Shown here: piece after piece, positions 1 to 11,715 of the stretch
Position numbering within the stretch: the first letter of the stretch is position 1
Layout: every line of letters begins with the position of its first letter
From: Proteles cristata cristata
Taxonomy: Eukaryota > Chordata > Mammalia > Carnivora > Hyaenidae
Direction: 5' to 3'
Assembly (NCBI GenBank): GCA_017311185.1
Contig: JAESUZ010001757.1
Span: 310,001 to 374,000, forward strand
DNA length: 64,000 bases
Position numbers and translations under genes: made by a program
The notes under the pieces: model-generated
What the model saw: the letters and a program-made list of their open reading frames with translations, nothing else
The model's database searches: none
Told to the model about the DNA's origin: nothing

Positions 1-392
1 AGTTAACATACAGTGTTACATTAGTTTCAGGTGTATAATAATTGTGATTCATTAATGCCATAGTTACGCCGTGCTCACCGCAAGTGTACCTACCGTCTGT
101 CACCATACGCCACTCTCACAGTGGGTGCTGTACCACAGAACCGGTGCTGTGCCTTTTATCCCTGTGACTCATTCAGTCCATAACTGGAAATCCATACCTC
201 CTACTCACTTTTATCCATTTTGCCCATCTGCCTACTCACTGCCCCTCTGACAACCACCAGTTTGTTAAAAGAACATTTTGCAGGTTCTTGTTTAGCACAG
301 TACACTGCACATATTATTACTACCTATTATTGTGTTACTGATACTCATAATGATCCTGAATCTCCAAGAATTTTATCAAATTATTATTTATT

Positions 393-609
393 GGGAACCT
401 CAGTGTCTCAGTCGGTTGAGCATCCGACTCTTGATTTTGGCTTAAGTCATAATCTCATAGTTCGTGAGATTGAGCCCACCATCAGGCTCTGTGCTGATCA
501 TGCGGATTCTACTTGGGATTCTTTCTCTCCCTCTCTTTTTGCCCCTCTCCCACTCATGTGCACATGTGCATGTACTCGCTCTCTCTCAAATAAATAAACA
601 CTTTTTAAA
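393..609 (+). mobile_element. Felid CAN-SINE (tRNA-Lys-derived)
   Basis: tRNA-like head (CTCAGTCGGTTGAGCATCC), middle with GGCTCTGTGCTGA, CT-rich stretch and AAATAAATAAAC tail. Diverged, so older. Confidence 0.85.
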
Positions 610-699
610 GTATTTGTTAATGTTTATTGTAAACATTAATTGTATACATGTATTAAATACTGTGTTACCAGTGTATCTTCATATCTACTTTTTCTCCAT

Positions 700-820
700 C
701 TGTATAATTCTCAGGTAGATATCATTATTCCCACTTTATAAGTTATAAAACTGGAGTACTGAAAAGTGAAGGGGCTCACCTAGCATCACAGATAGTAAAT
801 ATAGAGCCAGGAAAGTCTTT
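700..820 (-). repeat. MIR-like fragment
   Basis: ATCATTATTCCCACTTTATA, then AAACTGGAGTACTGAAAAGT and CTAGCATCACAGATAGTAAA follow the reverse MIR order (counts, TTTTACAGATGAGGAAACTG-like, set of CACACAGCTAGTAA-like). Confidence 0.5.
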
Positions 821-1164
821 TCTTTGTTAACATGTTACTGAGAAGCCTCTGGAGTTTTTGCATCAAGACTTTTCCAAAGACTACGCTATCTCTTAATGAT
901 GGGATATTGCAATAAAAGTGTTGTTATTTCTAATCTATACGTGTTTATAGTTATTTAGCATCAACATATAAAAAAGACAAAATCTTTTTAGTTGTGGATA
1001 CATTGTTTCCTGGTAAACAGAAACTGGTTCTACCTTGTAAACATTGTGTTTTCATTAATTACTCAAGCTTATACTTTACTACAAATAATTAGTAACTTAG
1101 CTTTTAGACCATAGTAGACTAAATCAGGTTCTTTTTTTTTTCTTTTTTAAATTTATTTACTTAC

Positions 1165-1392
1165 TTTTTTTTAAATTTTTTTAATGTTTTTTATTTATTT
1201 CTAAGAGAGAGAGAGAGAGACAGTGTAAGCAGGGGAGGGTCAGAGAGAGAGGGAGTCACAGACTGAAATAGGCTCCAGGCTCTGAGCTGGCAGTCAGCAC
1301 AGAGCCCGACGCGGGGCTCGAACCCACGAACCGCGAGATCATGACCCAAGCGAAAGTCGGACGCTTAACCGACTGAGCCACCCAGGCGCCCC
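1165..1392 (-). mobile_element. Felid CAN-SINE, young-looking copy
   Basis: Reverse complement of a complete, little-diverged element ending CCACCCAGGCGCCCC at 1392. It inserted into the tail of the SINE that runs to 1853; TTTACTTACTT/TACTTACTTATT flank it. Confidence 0.9.
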
Positions 1393-1624
1393 TACTTACT
1401 TATTTTAAGAGAGAGAAAGTGCATGGGAGGGGCGCCTGGGTAGCTCAGTCGGTTAAGCCTCCAACTTCGGCTCAGGTCATGATCTCACAGTTGGTGGGTT
1501 CCAGCCCCACGTTGGGCTCTGTGATAACAGCTAGCTCAGAGCCTGGATCCTGTTTCAGATTCTGTGTCTCCCTCTCTCTCTGATCTTCCCCTGCTCACAC
1601 TGTCTCTCTCTCTCTCTCAATTAA

Positions 1625-1675
<51 letters not shown>

Positions 1676-1853
1676 AACATTTTAAAAAAAAAGTGCATGG
1701 GAAGGGCAGAGAGAGAGGAAGAAAGATTTCCAAGCCAACTCCACAGCTCAGCAAGGAGTCCAGTGCAGGGCTCAAACTCACAAACCGTGAGATCGTGATC
1801 TGAGCCAAAATCAAGAGATGGACACTTATCTGACCGAGCCACCTAGGTGTCCC
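1393..1853 (-). mobile_element. Older antisense CAN-SINE split by a later SINE
   Basis: The host element consists of its A-tail side (1393-1428) and its body (1691-1853, ending CCACCTAGGTGTCCC). The interval is filled by the + strand SINE at 1429-1690. Confidence 0.85.
1429..1690 (+). mobile_element. CAN-SINE inserted inside another CAN-SINE
   Basis: Complete element with a long (AAAT)n tail at 1621-1677. The duplicated target AAGTGCATGGGA(G/A)G is seen at both ends (about 1418-1430 and 1691-1704). Confidence 0.9.
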
Positions 1854-2164
1854 AGATTCCTCTTCTGTAAATGCAGCTCCTAAGATGCTTAAGAACATCT
1901 ATTTTATCTTGACCTTCTCTTTTTTAGGTTAAGGATATCCACTTTCTTCTATTTATCTTAATCTACACTGATTCCATTCCTGTTTGTTTACATTCTTTGG
2001 AAAATTGATATCCAGAAATGAACTTAATATTCCAATTGCAGTGAAAACTGTAGTGATTGCTTTTGGGTTTTGTACTCTGGATATTGTGTTTGATATTGAA
2101 TTGTGACCTACCATAACTTCTTGAAGTTTTAAATTTGTGCTGTCAAAACATATTTTCCATTATT

Positions 2165-2290
2165 TACAGATCTGTGCCTCAGCATCCTCCTCTCTAGAAT
2201 GGAGTTAATAATAGTGCCTTCCTCATTAGTGTTGTTATGTTGTTTTAAGTACTGAACAGTGTCTAGCACACAATAATCTTTATATTAACT
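2165..2290 (+). repeat. MIR-like fragment
   Basis: TGTGCCTCAGCATCCTCCTC, AATAATAGTGCCTTCCTCAT and GTGTCTAGCACACAATAAT follow the MIR sense order. Confidence 0.6.
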
Positions 2291-2675
2291 CTAATATCTA
2301 TACTGTTTAACCCTAGATATATAGTTATTCATAGATCCTGTTTGAATTTAATCAGTTCATTTTTGACTCAGTATCTAGCCTCTCAAAATTCTTTTGAATT
2401 CTGAATTTTTTTTCAGGTATGATAACAGCTCTTCCCCAAACTCTTTAACTTTGACAGATTTAGTAATACCACTTATTATGTGTTTACTCAAAATATTAGA
2501 AAAATATTGAACAGTGAACAAAATAAAAATAGCAACAATTTCTTGATATGTGGGCAATGTAAGTTTTTATTTATAAGCCATTTTGTTTGGGGGATATTAT
2601 TATTTAAAAGCAATTTCAGTGTTACATTTCATTATGTGCTTTTAGCAAAGTATTTACTTGCATGTCATTTAAAAT

Positions 2676-2729
2676 AAGATTTGGTAAAAATGAATGAATG
2701 AATAAATGAATGAATGAATAAGATTTGGT
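2676..2729. repeat. (GAAT)n repeat bracketed by a 12-bp duplicate
   Basis: ATAAGATTTGGT lies before and after a run of AATGAATGAATGAATAAATG. Confidence 0.8.
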
Positions 2730-3317
2730 GATTACTTGAAATTTTCCTTCCAATCAGTATAAAATTTGATTCTTTAAGGAAGTATAAATATAGTCCATTG
2801 CAGAAACCAAAACTTGACTTGAACTTCCATCAAATGAAGGAAGCAGTCATTTAAAAAAGAAAAAAATTAATATCATCATGGAATTTTATTTTCCATTTGG
2901 GGAGAAATATAATCAAAAGTCCTCAAGCTTAGTGCTCTGTTTTTCCTGCCTAGATGGACATGTACCATCTACCACTATTAATGCTCACAGATCCTTTTTT
3001 ATTTTTCTTGATAAAAACATACACATTCCTCTTCTTGGATGCTCTCTACCCTGCCATTATCTCAGGATCCCCAGAGATCAGCCTTTGGCAGAAATAGCAG
3101 CACAGCATTCAGCAATGCAGACACCTCCTGGTAGAACCACATAATTGGGTCACAGATTGGTTTGATGCATAAAGATTACGTGAGATAAATCCCTGGAGGA
3201 AATGAAACTTCTTGTTCTGTGTTTTAAATGAAACTTCTTAAAGTTTTCTTGTCACCATAGCTCTGCCTGGTATGGTATTTTATGGCAACAGGAGCAGACT
3301 TCTCTGAGGGCATTTTC

Positions 3318-3560
3318 TGGATTCATAACTTATCTGCCAAGCCTAGAAATAAATATTTGTTTTTGGAAATGGAGCTGGTGTTAGTAGATCTATGTTTGGT
3401 TTAGAAAATACGGTCCTGTTCATGGGTATGAGTATTCTACAGAAATATTTTGCTATAAAACATTATTCAACACGACACCTTGAGTAACTTTAGGAGTTGA
3501 GTGATAGTAATTATGCCTAACATTTATTGGGCACTTACTGTTTGTCAGGCACTGTGCCAA
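3318..3560. repeat. Left copy of a diverged duplicated segment
   Basis: Aligns along its length with 6187-6405: CTGCCAA..TAGAAAT, GTCTATAGTTTGG/ATCTATGTTTGG, ATCCTACAGGAATATTTT/ATTCTACAGAAATATTTT, AACTTTAGGAATTAAGTAAT/AACTTTAGGAGTTGAGTGAT. Both end in MIR sequence. Confidence 0.7.
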
Positions 3561-3665
3561 GTATTATTTGAGTATGTTATTTCATTTGAATGTCATAACA
3601 GTTCTATAAAATAAAAATGTCACAATTGCCAATATTTTCCAGTAGGGAAACTGAGACAAAAAAGG
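3505..3665 (-). repeat. MIR, antisense
   Basis: TTATTGGGCACTTACTGTTT, GTCAGGCACTGTGCCAAGTA and AGGGAAACTGAGAC are the classic reverse MIR text. It forms the right end of a segment that is duplicated at 6187-6405. Confidence 0.7.
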
Positions 3666-5022
3666 TCTTTAAGCATCTTCTGGAAACATTTAAGTTGAAT
3701 ATATTAATGAATTATAGTAGATGAACCAAAAATATTAACTCTCTTAAAAGCAGAATCAGCTAATGTGAATAAACCATTACATTCTAATGTCACTCAGTAG
3801 CACAAGGCATATTCTGTATAAATTGGGAATAGTTCTAGTAATGTTGACAGCAGTTAGCACTTTTAAAAACAATTTATGGTTTTAAGAGCCTGGCTTTATA
3901 CTGTGTATTATCTCCTCTGATCTTTGTGTCATCACTGTAACTTGTAACAAGATTGGGCAGGGGTGGTCATGAAGGGCAGCTAAGCATTACAGGAAAGGCT
4001 GACCACAGTAACAGCTAAAAAGGGTCACGAAGGCCTGGATTTCAGGAGGGGGTATAACCAAATACAGTTCTTCTCTCCTAATAAATCTAACATGGGGTTC
4101 TCTAAGAAAGCCAATTTCAAAAAAAATATTTTGGAAAATATCCCACCCACCCACTAAGAAGTTTTAATCAGTTATGACTTGAGGTTAGTGGATAGAGTTT
4201 TAGTAGATTTCCTGGAAATAATTCAATTTGAATAGCAGTGGGTGAGTTAAAATCATAAGTGGCAGAGAGTAATCTGGATGTGAGAAGGGGATCTTGGGGT
4301 TTGGTGGGAAGAAAGGGCCCCAGAAGCTGTGGTTTATCGAGTGCACTGGCAGAGTCACCTGTGACCTTGAGAAAGGAAATTACAAACACCTGCTGCACTT
4401 CAAACTATGCTGCCCACATGCCGCAGACAGCTGTTTGAAGAAGTAGAGTGAAGGAATGAGAAGGTATTGTGACTGTTACCCAAGAATGAGGTGATTGGGC
4501 TTATCCCTTCTTCCCTGGGACTTACTCGCAAAGCTCATTGTATACACACAAATTTCAGCTGATATGAATGATTCTCAGTGAATGTTTCTGGTCTATCTCT
4601 TTCCTTTCTCCAATCTAATAGAACAATCTTTATAATAAGTACTTAGGCTGTTAACAGTTGTTAACTCAAAGAACTTATTAGGTTCTTTGAGTTACAGCTC
4701 AGTAAAAATCCTGTCTTCCCAAGACTTTCATTGGGCCTTTAACTTTCTGTCCCTGGTACTACCAGTTGCTTAGTTCTTACCAAAAAACCTTGATAATATA
4801 CATATTAAGCCTACCTATCTCTCTTATGTCCCACATGCATTTCTTTCTCTTCTATTATATTTCCACACTCTAACCTCTCTCGTCCATTTACAGAGTCAGA
4901 ATTAAGGCTCTCCCCTCTGTCGTGAAGAACCGTGGTCTCCTTCTCTATATTTTTGCTTGTATCTGTTGTTTTATTCATCATAACCACCTTCACCTCCCAT
5001 AACCACAATTTCTATGCTCTTT

Positions 5023-5258
5023 TTTATTTTTATTTATTTTTAATTTTTTTAATGTTTATTTATTTTTGAGAGGGACAGAGAGAGACAGAGCACAAGCAGA
5101 AGAGAGGCAGAGGGAAAAGGATACACAGAATGCGCAGCAGCTCCAGGCTCTGAGCTGTCGGCACAGAGCACGAGGTGGGGCTCAAACTCAACAGACCACA
5201 AGATCATGACCTGAGCCAAAGTCAGATGCTTATCCAACTGAGCCACCCAGGCACCCCA
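5023..5258 (-). mobile_element. Felid CAN-SINE
   Basis: Complete antisense element ending CCACCCAGGCACCCC. Target duplication ATGCTCTTTTTT lies before (about 5013) and after (about 5261). It borders the 3' end of the first old L1. Confidence 0.9.
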
Positions 5259-6186
5259 AGATGCTCTTTTTTTAAATCACAGATTTATTTGGTGTAATTT
5301 ACATAGCATAAAATTTATCCTGTTAAAGTCTATAATTCAGTGGGGTTTAGTATATTCACAGGGTTTTATAGCCATCACCACTCTCCAATTCTAAAATTTA
5401 TTTGTTACCTCAAAAAGAAATCCCATACTTATTACTAATCACCACCACTGCTGCCTTCTCTCTTTAGCCTCTGGCAAATACTAATCTACTTTTCTATATA
5501 TTTGCCTATTCTTGACATTTTATATAAATTTAGTCATATCACATATGACCTGTTGTATCTAACATCTTTCACTTAGGATGATTTCTGAGTTCATCCATGT
5601 TGTAGCGTGCATTAGAATTTCATTTCTTTTTATGGCTGAATAATATTCTGTTATATGGATATACCACACTTTATCCATTAATCTATCGATGAGCGCTTTG
5701 GGTTGCTTCCATTTTTAGCTATTATAAACATTCGAGTGCAGGTCTTTGTATGAACACGTTTTCAGTTCTCTTGGGCATATATTTAGCCATGGAATTGGCT
5801 GTGTCATATGGTAACTCTATGTTTAACATTTTTGAGGAACTGCCCAAATGCTCTCCAAAGTGTCTAAACCATTTTACAATCCCATTAGCCATGTAGGAGG
5901 GTTTAAATTTCCCCACATCGTCACTAACACTTGGTACTGTCCTTTTTAATACACCCATCATAGTGGTAGAGAAGTAGTATCTTGTGACTTTGATTTGTGT
6001 TTCCTTAGTGACTAATGATAGAGCATCTTTTGAATTGATATTTGTGTATCTTCTTTGGAGAAATCTATTCAGATCCTTTGCCTATTTCCTAACTGGGCAA
6101 GTTATAATTATATTTTACTATATTATAAATTAGATATATTTTTAAATGAATACATGTTATGTATATGTATATGTATATATTGGATT

Positions 6187-6405
6187 GAGAGCTTATTCTG
6201 CCAAATGTAGAAATTAATTGTATTTATAAATTGAGTTGAAGTTAGCAAGTCTATAGTTTGGAAAATAGGACCACATTTGTAGCCGTAGGCATCCTACAGG
6301 AATATTTTCTTACAAAATCTCTGTATGATAACGCAAGGAACTTTAGGAATTAAGTAATAGTTATACCTAACACTTACTGAGTACTTACCATAAGCCAGGC
6401 ATATA
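6187..6405. repeat. Right copy of a diverged duplicated segment, inside an L1
   Basis: Second copy of the segment at 3318-3560, in the same orientation and 2.87 kb away, located in a gap of the old antisense L1 and followed by AT-rich sequence to about 6480. Confidence 0.7.
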
Positions 6406-6911
6406 ATGTATAAATGTAAACATATAAACATCAGTTGCATAATTATATAAATTATATATAAATATAAATATGATATAAATATATTTGTATTACTGAGTTT
6501 AATTGGGTTTATCTTTTTATTATTTACTTGTAACAGTTTTTTATATATTCTGAATACAAGTCTTTTACCAAATATATGATTTTAGATATTTCTTGCATTC
6601 TGTAGGTTGTCTTTTTCTTGTGTCCTTTGAAGCACAACATTTTTGAAAAAATTTTATAAAGTCCAGTTTATCTACTCTTTGTTTTTGTCACTCATGCTTT
6701 TGATGTCATATCTAAGAAATCGCTGTCTGACCCAGGGTCACAAAGAATGACTCCAGTTTTATTATGAGAGTTTTATGCATCTTGTTCTACCTTTAGTTCT
6801 GGAATCCGTTTAGAGTTAATTTTTACATATGGTGTGAATTAGGAATGCAACTTTATTTTTTTGCATGTGGTTATCCAGTTTTAGCAGCACCATTTGTTGA
6901 AAAGACTTCCT

Positions 6912-7090
6912 TTGGCGCACCTGGGTGGCTTGGTCAGTTAAGCATGTGACTTCAGTTCAGGTCACGATCTCATGGTTCATGAGTTCAAGCCCTACATCAG
7001 GCTCACTGCTATCAGCACAGAGCCTGCTTCAGATCCTCTGTCCCATTCTCTCTCTCAAAAAATAAAATAAACATTAAAAAAAGAAGGAGA
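6912..7090 (+). mobile_element. CAN-SINE inside the old L1
   Basis: Sense element, somewhat shortened in the CT region. AAAAGACTTCC before and AAAAGACTATTCC after are the target duplication. Confidence 0.85.
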
Positions 7091-7108
7091 AAAAGAAAGA
7101 AAAGACTA

Positions 7109-7500
7109 TTCCTAGGAACCTGGGTGACTCAGTTCGTTAAGCTTCTGACTCTTCATTTTGGCTCAGGTCCTGATCTCACAATCATGAGACTGGCCTCCAA
7201 GCTGGGCATGGAACATGCTTAAGATTCTCTCTCTCTCTCTGGGCACCTGGGTGGCTCAGTCGGTTGGACATTGAACTTCGGCTCAGGTCATGATTTCATG
7301 GTTTGTGGGTTCGAGCCCCGTGTTGGGCTCTGTGCTGACAGCTAGCTCAGAGCCTGGAACCTGTTTTGGATTCTGTGTCTCCCCCTCTCTCTCACCCTCC
7401 CTTGGGTCTCTCTCTCTCTCTCTCTCAGAAATAAATTAAAAACATTTTTAAAAAATATTCTCTCTCTCTTTCTCTATCAAAATTTTTTTAAAAAAGAATA
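7109..7500 (+). mobile_element. CAN-SINE split by a second CAN-SINE
   Basis: Outer element 7109-7240 and 7456-7500. The break lies in its CT region, where ATTCTCTCTCTCT is repeated on both sides of the inner element. Confidence 0.85.
7241..7455 (+). mobile_element. Inner CAN-SINE of the nested pair
   Basis: Complete element GGGCACCTGGGTGGCTCAG to an A-rich tail. Carries the GACAGCTAGCTCAGAGCC variant of the middle region. Confidence 0.9.
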
Positions 7501-7879
7501 AAAGAAAAAAAGAATATTGCTCTCACATTAAATGCCCTTGACACCCTTGCCAAAAATCTGTTGACCATGAATGCAAGAATTTATATCTCCACTCTTTAAT
7601 TATATTGTTTTGTTCTGTATGCCTGTCTTAAATCAGTAATCTACAGTTTTAATTACTATAACTTTGTAGTTAGTTTTAAAATTAGGGCACGTCCTCCAAC
7701 TTTATTCTTCTTCTAGATTGTTTTGGCAATTCTAGGTTTCTTGTGTACAGTCACCTCAGTTTCTATAAATTTTTTGATAGAGCTTTGAATCTGTAGATCA
7801 AATTTGAAGACTATTTTCATCTTACTAATATTGAGTCTTCCAATCTAGTAACATGGATCTTTCAGTTTATTTAGATATT

Positions 7880-8078
7880 TTTAATTTCTTATTATTTATT
7901 TATTTTTGAGAGAGAATGAGCAGGGGAGGGGCAGAGAAAGGGGAGGACAGAGGATCTAAAGCAGACTCTGCACATAGCAGGGAGCCCAATGTGGGTCTCA
8001 AACTCACAAACCCACAAACCATGAGACCATGACCTGAGCTAAAGTTGTACGCTTAACCAGCTGAGCCACCCAGGTACT
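7880..8078 (-). mobile_element. CAN-SINE inside the old L1
   Basis: Antisense element from the T-rich tail to CTGAGCCACCCAGGTAC; an older, diverged copy. Confidence 0.85.
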
Positions 8079-11000
8079 TTAATACCACCCAGATATTCCT
8101 TAATTTCTTCCAATGATGTTTTGTGAGTCTCAGCATAAAAGTCTTAGACTTCTATTTGAATTATTTCATTCTTTTTGATGCTATTGCAAATGGAATTGGT
8201 TTTATATGAAGATTTTTCATTCCTCAGGTATAGCAATATACTTGATTTTTATATTAATCTTGTATTCTACAACCTGGCCCAATTTATTAGTTCTAAAAGA
8301 TGTTTAGGGGGCTGCAGATTCCCTGAGATTATCTATATAAGATATGTCATCTGCTAATAAAGAAAGTTTTACTTCTTTCTTTCAATCTGAATGACTTTTT
8401 ATTCCCTGCCTAATTATTCTAGCTAGCATCTCCAGTGCAGTGTTGAAGTGGCAAGAGTGGATATCTTTGTCTTATTCCTAATCTTTGAGGGGAAACTTTC
8501 AGTCTTTTACCATTAAGAGTGTTGTAAGTAGTGTGTTTTTTTTTTTACGTAGCCTTTATCAGGTTAAGGAAGTTTTCTTGTGTTCTTACTTTGTTGTTTT
8601 ATCAGAGAAGGCTGTTGGACTTTGTTAAATGCTATTCCAGTATCTATTGAGATAATTGTGTGGGATTTGTCCTTAACGCTATTAATAAGGTCTTTTACAT
8701 TGATCTTCATGTTAAACAAACCCATAATTCCTAGCATAAATTTCACTTGGTTATAGTATATAATACATTTTATATATGGATTCTGTTTACTGATACATTA
8801 TTCATGCTTTTATATCAATATTCATAAGAGATCTTATAAGTCTGTAGTTTTCTTGTCTAGTTTTGGGGTCACAGTAATACTGTCTCTATAGAATGAGTTA
8901 GAAAGTGTTGATTTCTCTTTTATTTTTTTTGGAAAAGTTTGTGAAAGTTTGATGTTATTTTGTTTTTAAACATTTGGTACAGTTCACCAATGATACATAC
9001 TGTTTGGGGGCTTTTCTTTGTGGGAACTTTTTTGATTGCTGATTCAATCTCTTTACCCTTACAGGCCTATTAAGATTTTCTTTTTCTTCTTCAGTCAATG
9101 TTGTGTCTTTCTAGGAATTTATTCCTTTCATCTAGGCTATTTAATTTGTTAGCATACAGTTGTTAATAGCCCTCTGTAAGGATCTTTTTTATTTCTCTAA
9201 GGCCAGTACTGCTATCTCCTTTTTCATATTTGATTTTATTAATTTGAATGTTACCTCCAACCTATGGTGAGTTGAAGTTTTGTTAATTTTCTTGGTCCTT
9301 CAAAGAACTCATTTTTAGTTTTATTAATTTTCTTTATTTTTTATTTGCTATTTCATTTACTTTCATGCTAGTGTTTATCATTTCCTTTCTTCTACTTACT
9401 CTGCATTTAGTTTTATTTTTTTAAGTATAAGATTTAGCTATTGATTTAATATCTTTCTTCTCAACAAAAGCATTTATAGCTACAAAATTACCTCAGATCA
9501 CAGCTTTTGCTGCATTCATACATTTTAGCATGTTATATTTACCTTTGTATGTATCTTTTCCTAATTTCTCTGGTGATTTCTTTTGACCCATTGATTATTA
9601 AGGAATGTGTTGTTTGATTTCCACACATTTGTGAATTTCCTGAATTGTTCCTATAACTGATTTCTGTTTTCATTTCATTGTGGTTAGAGAACATACTTTC
9701 TATTATTTCAAGGTTTTTTTAAAAGGCTTATTTTGGGGTCCAGGATATTTTCTGTCCTGGAGAACGTTCTGTATGCTCATAAGAAAAATAAGTACTCTGC
9801 TTTTGTTGGGTTCAGTGTTCTATAGATGTCTGTTAGATCTGATTGGTTTATAGTTTTGATCAAGTCTTCCGTTTCTGGGTTGATACTGGGCCTAATTCTA
9901 TTCACTATTAAAAGTGGAATGTTGAGGTCTCTAACTTCAGTTGTTGTTGAACTATTTCATCTTTTAGTTCTATCAGTTTTGCCTTAGGTACTTAGAGGCT
10001 ACATTAGGTGCATATATATTTATACTTGTGTCTTCTTGATTCATTTTTTATCATTAAAATATTCTTCTTTGTCTCTACTGACAGTTTTTGTCTTAAATTC
10101 TATTTTGTCTAATATCAGAGCTCTGATACCCAGCTCTCTTTTAATTTGTTCAGTATATTTTTTTCATCTTCCTTAATTTTTTTTTGTCTTTAAAATGTTT
10201 CTCTAATAGACAGCATACAGTTGAATCATTTTTTTTTTCCATTCTGATAATCTCTATTTTCTTTTTGGGGCATTCAATTTATTTACATTTTAAAGTAATT
10301 ATTGATGACATAGAATTAAGTCCAAAATGTGGTTTTTTTATACCTGACATATCTTTTTATTCCTTTATTGCTCACTTTTTTGGGTTAAATTAATACTTTT
10401 TATGATGCCATTTTAACTCCCCTTTTCTTTTTATATGTATTCTGTGAATTGTTTTCATAGTGGTTACACTGAGAAGCACAATTAACATTTTGATTTACAA
10501 CAACCTAGTTTGGATTAAATTAGCTTCATTTCAGTAGTATGTAAAAACTTTACTGTCTTTGTCAGTAGACAGTAAGTAGTAGACAAACATAGCTCTTTGT
10601 CTTTTTGTCTCCTTTGTGCTTATTATAAAGATTCCATCTTTATATATTGTAAACTTATCAACACATTTTTGTAATTATTTCCTTAAGAAGGTGTCTTTTA
10701 AATCAGACGGAGAAATTACAAAACAAACAAACAAATACCCATCTTTTCTATCTACCTATATAGTCACTGTTTCTACTGCTCTTTATTTCTTCATGTAGAT
10801 TTGTCTTACTGTCAAATGACCTTTTGTTTCATCCTGAAGAACCTCCATTAGTTTTTCTTGAAGAGTAGATCTACTAGTAATGATCTTTCATTTATTTGGG
10901 AATATGTTAATTTCTGTCTTCTTTTTAAAGCATGGTTGTGCTGCATATTGAATAAGAGGTAGAGTCTTTCAACACAAAATGTTGGAAACATATTCCTACT

Positions 11001-11501
11001 AACATTTGACCAAGGTTTCTGATAAGAAGTCTGTTGTTAGTCTTATTGAGAAGCCTTTCTGCGTGATGTGTTGTTTTTCTCTTGCTACTTTCAAGATTCT
11101 TTGTCTTTGGCTTTCAGCAGTTTGATTATGATATTCCTAGATCTGGATCTTTTTGAGCTTATCCTGTTAGAGTTTGTTTAGCTTCTTGGATATACAGATA
11201 CACAGATAAAGTTTTTCACCAAATTTGGGAATGTTAGGGCCATTATGTATTCAAATATTTTTCTTGTCCTTTCCTGCATGTGATAGTATAGTTTGTGGTA
11301 TTCCATAGATCTCTGAGGCTCTGACATTTTTCTTCTTTTTTCTTTCTGTTCCTCAAACTAGATAATTCCAATTTGCTTATCTTAGAAGTCCACTGATTCT
11401 TTCCAAACTACTTTAAATTTCCTGAGCCCCTCTAGTTAATATTATGCTTTTCAACTCCAGAATTTTTATTTTATTAATAATTTCTATTTTTCATTGACAT
11501 T

Positions 11502-11715
11502 TTTTATTTTAATTTTTTAATGTTTGTTTTTGAGAGAGAGAGAGAAAGAGACAGAGTGCAAGCAGGGGAGGTGCAGAGAGAGAGGGATACAGAATCTGAA
11601 GCAGTTTCCAGGCTCTGAGCTGTCAGCACAGAGCCCAACACAGAACTCACAGACCAGGAGATCATGACCTGAGCCAAAGTCAAACACTTAACCGACTGAG
11701 CCACCCAGGTGTCCC
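11502..11715 (-). mobile_element. CAN-SINE inside the old L1 5' region
   Basis: Antisense element ending CCACCCAGGTGTCCC. Perfect target duplication CATTGACATT at 11492-11501 and 11716-11725. Confidence 0.9.
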
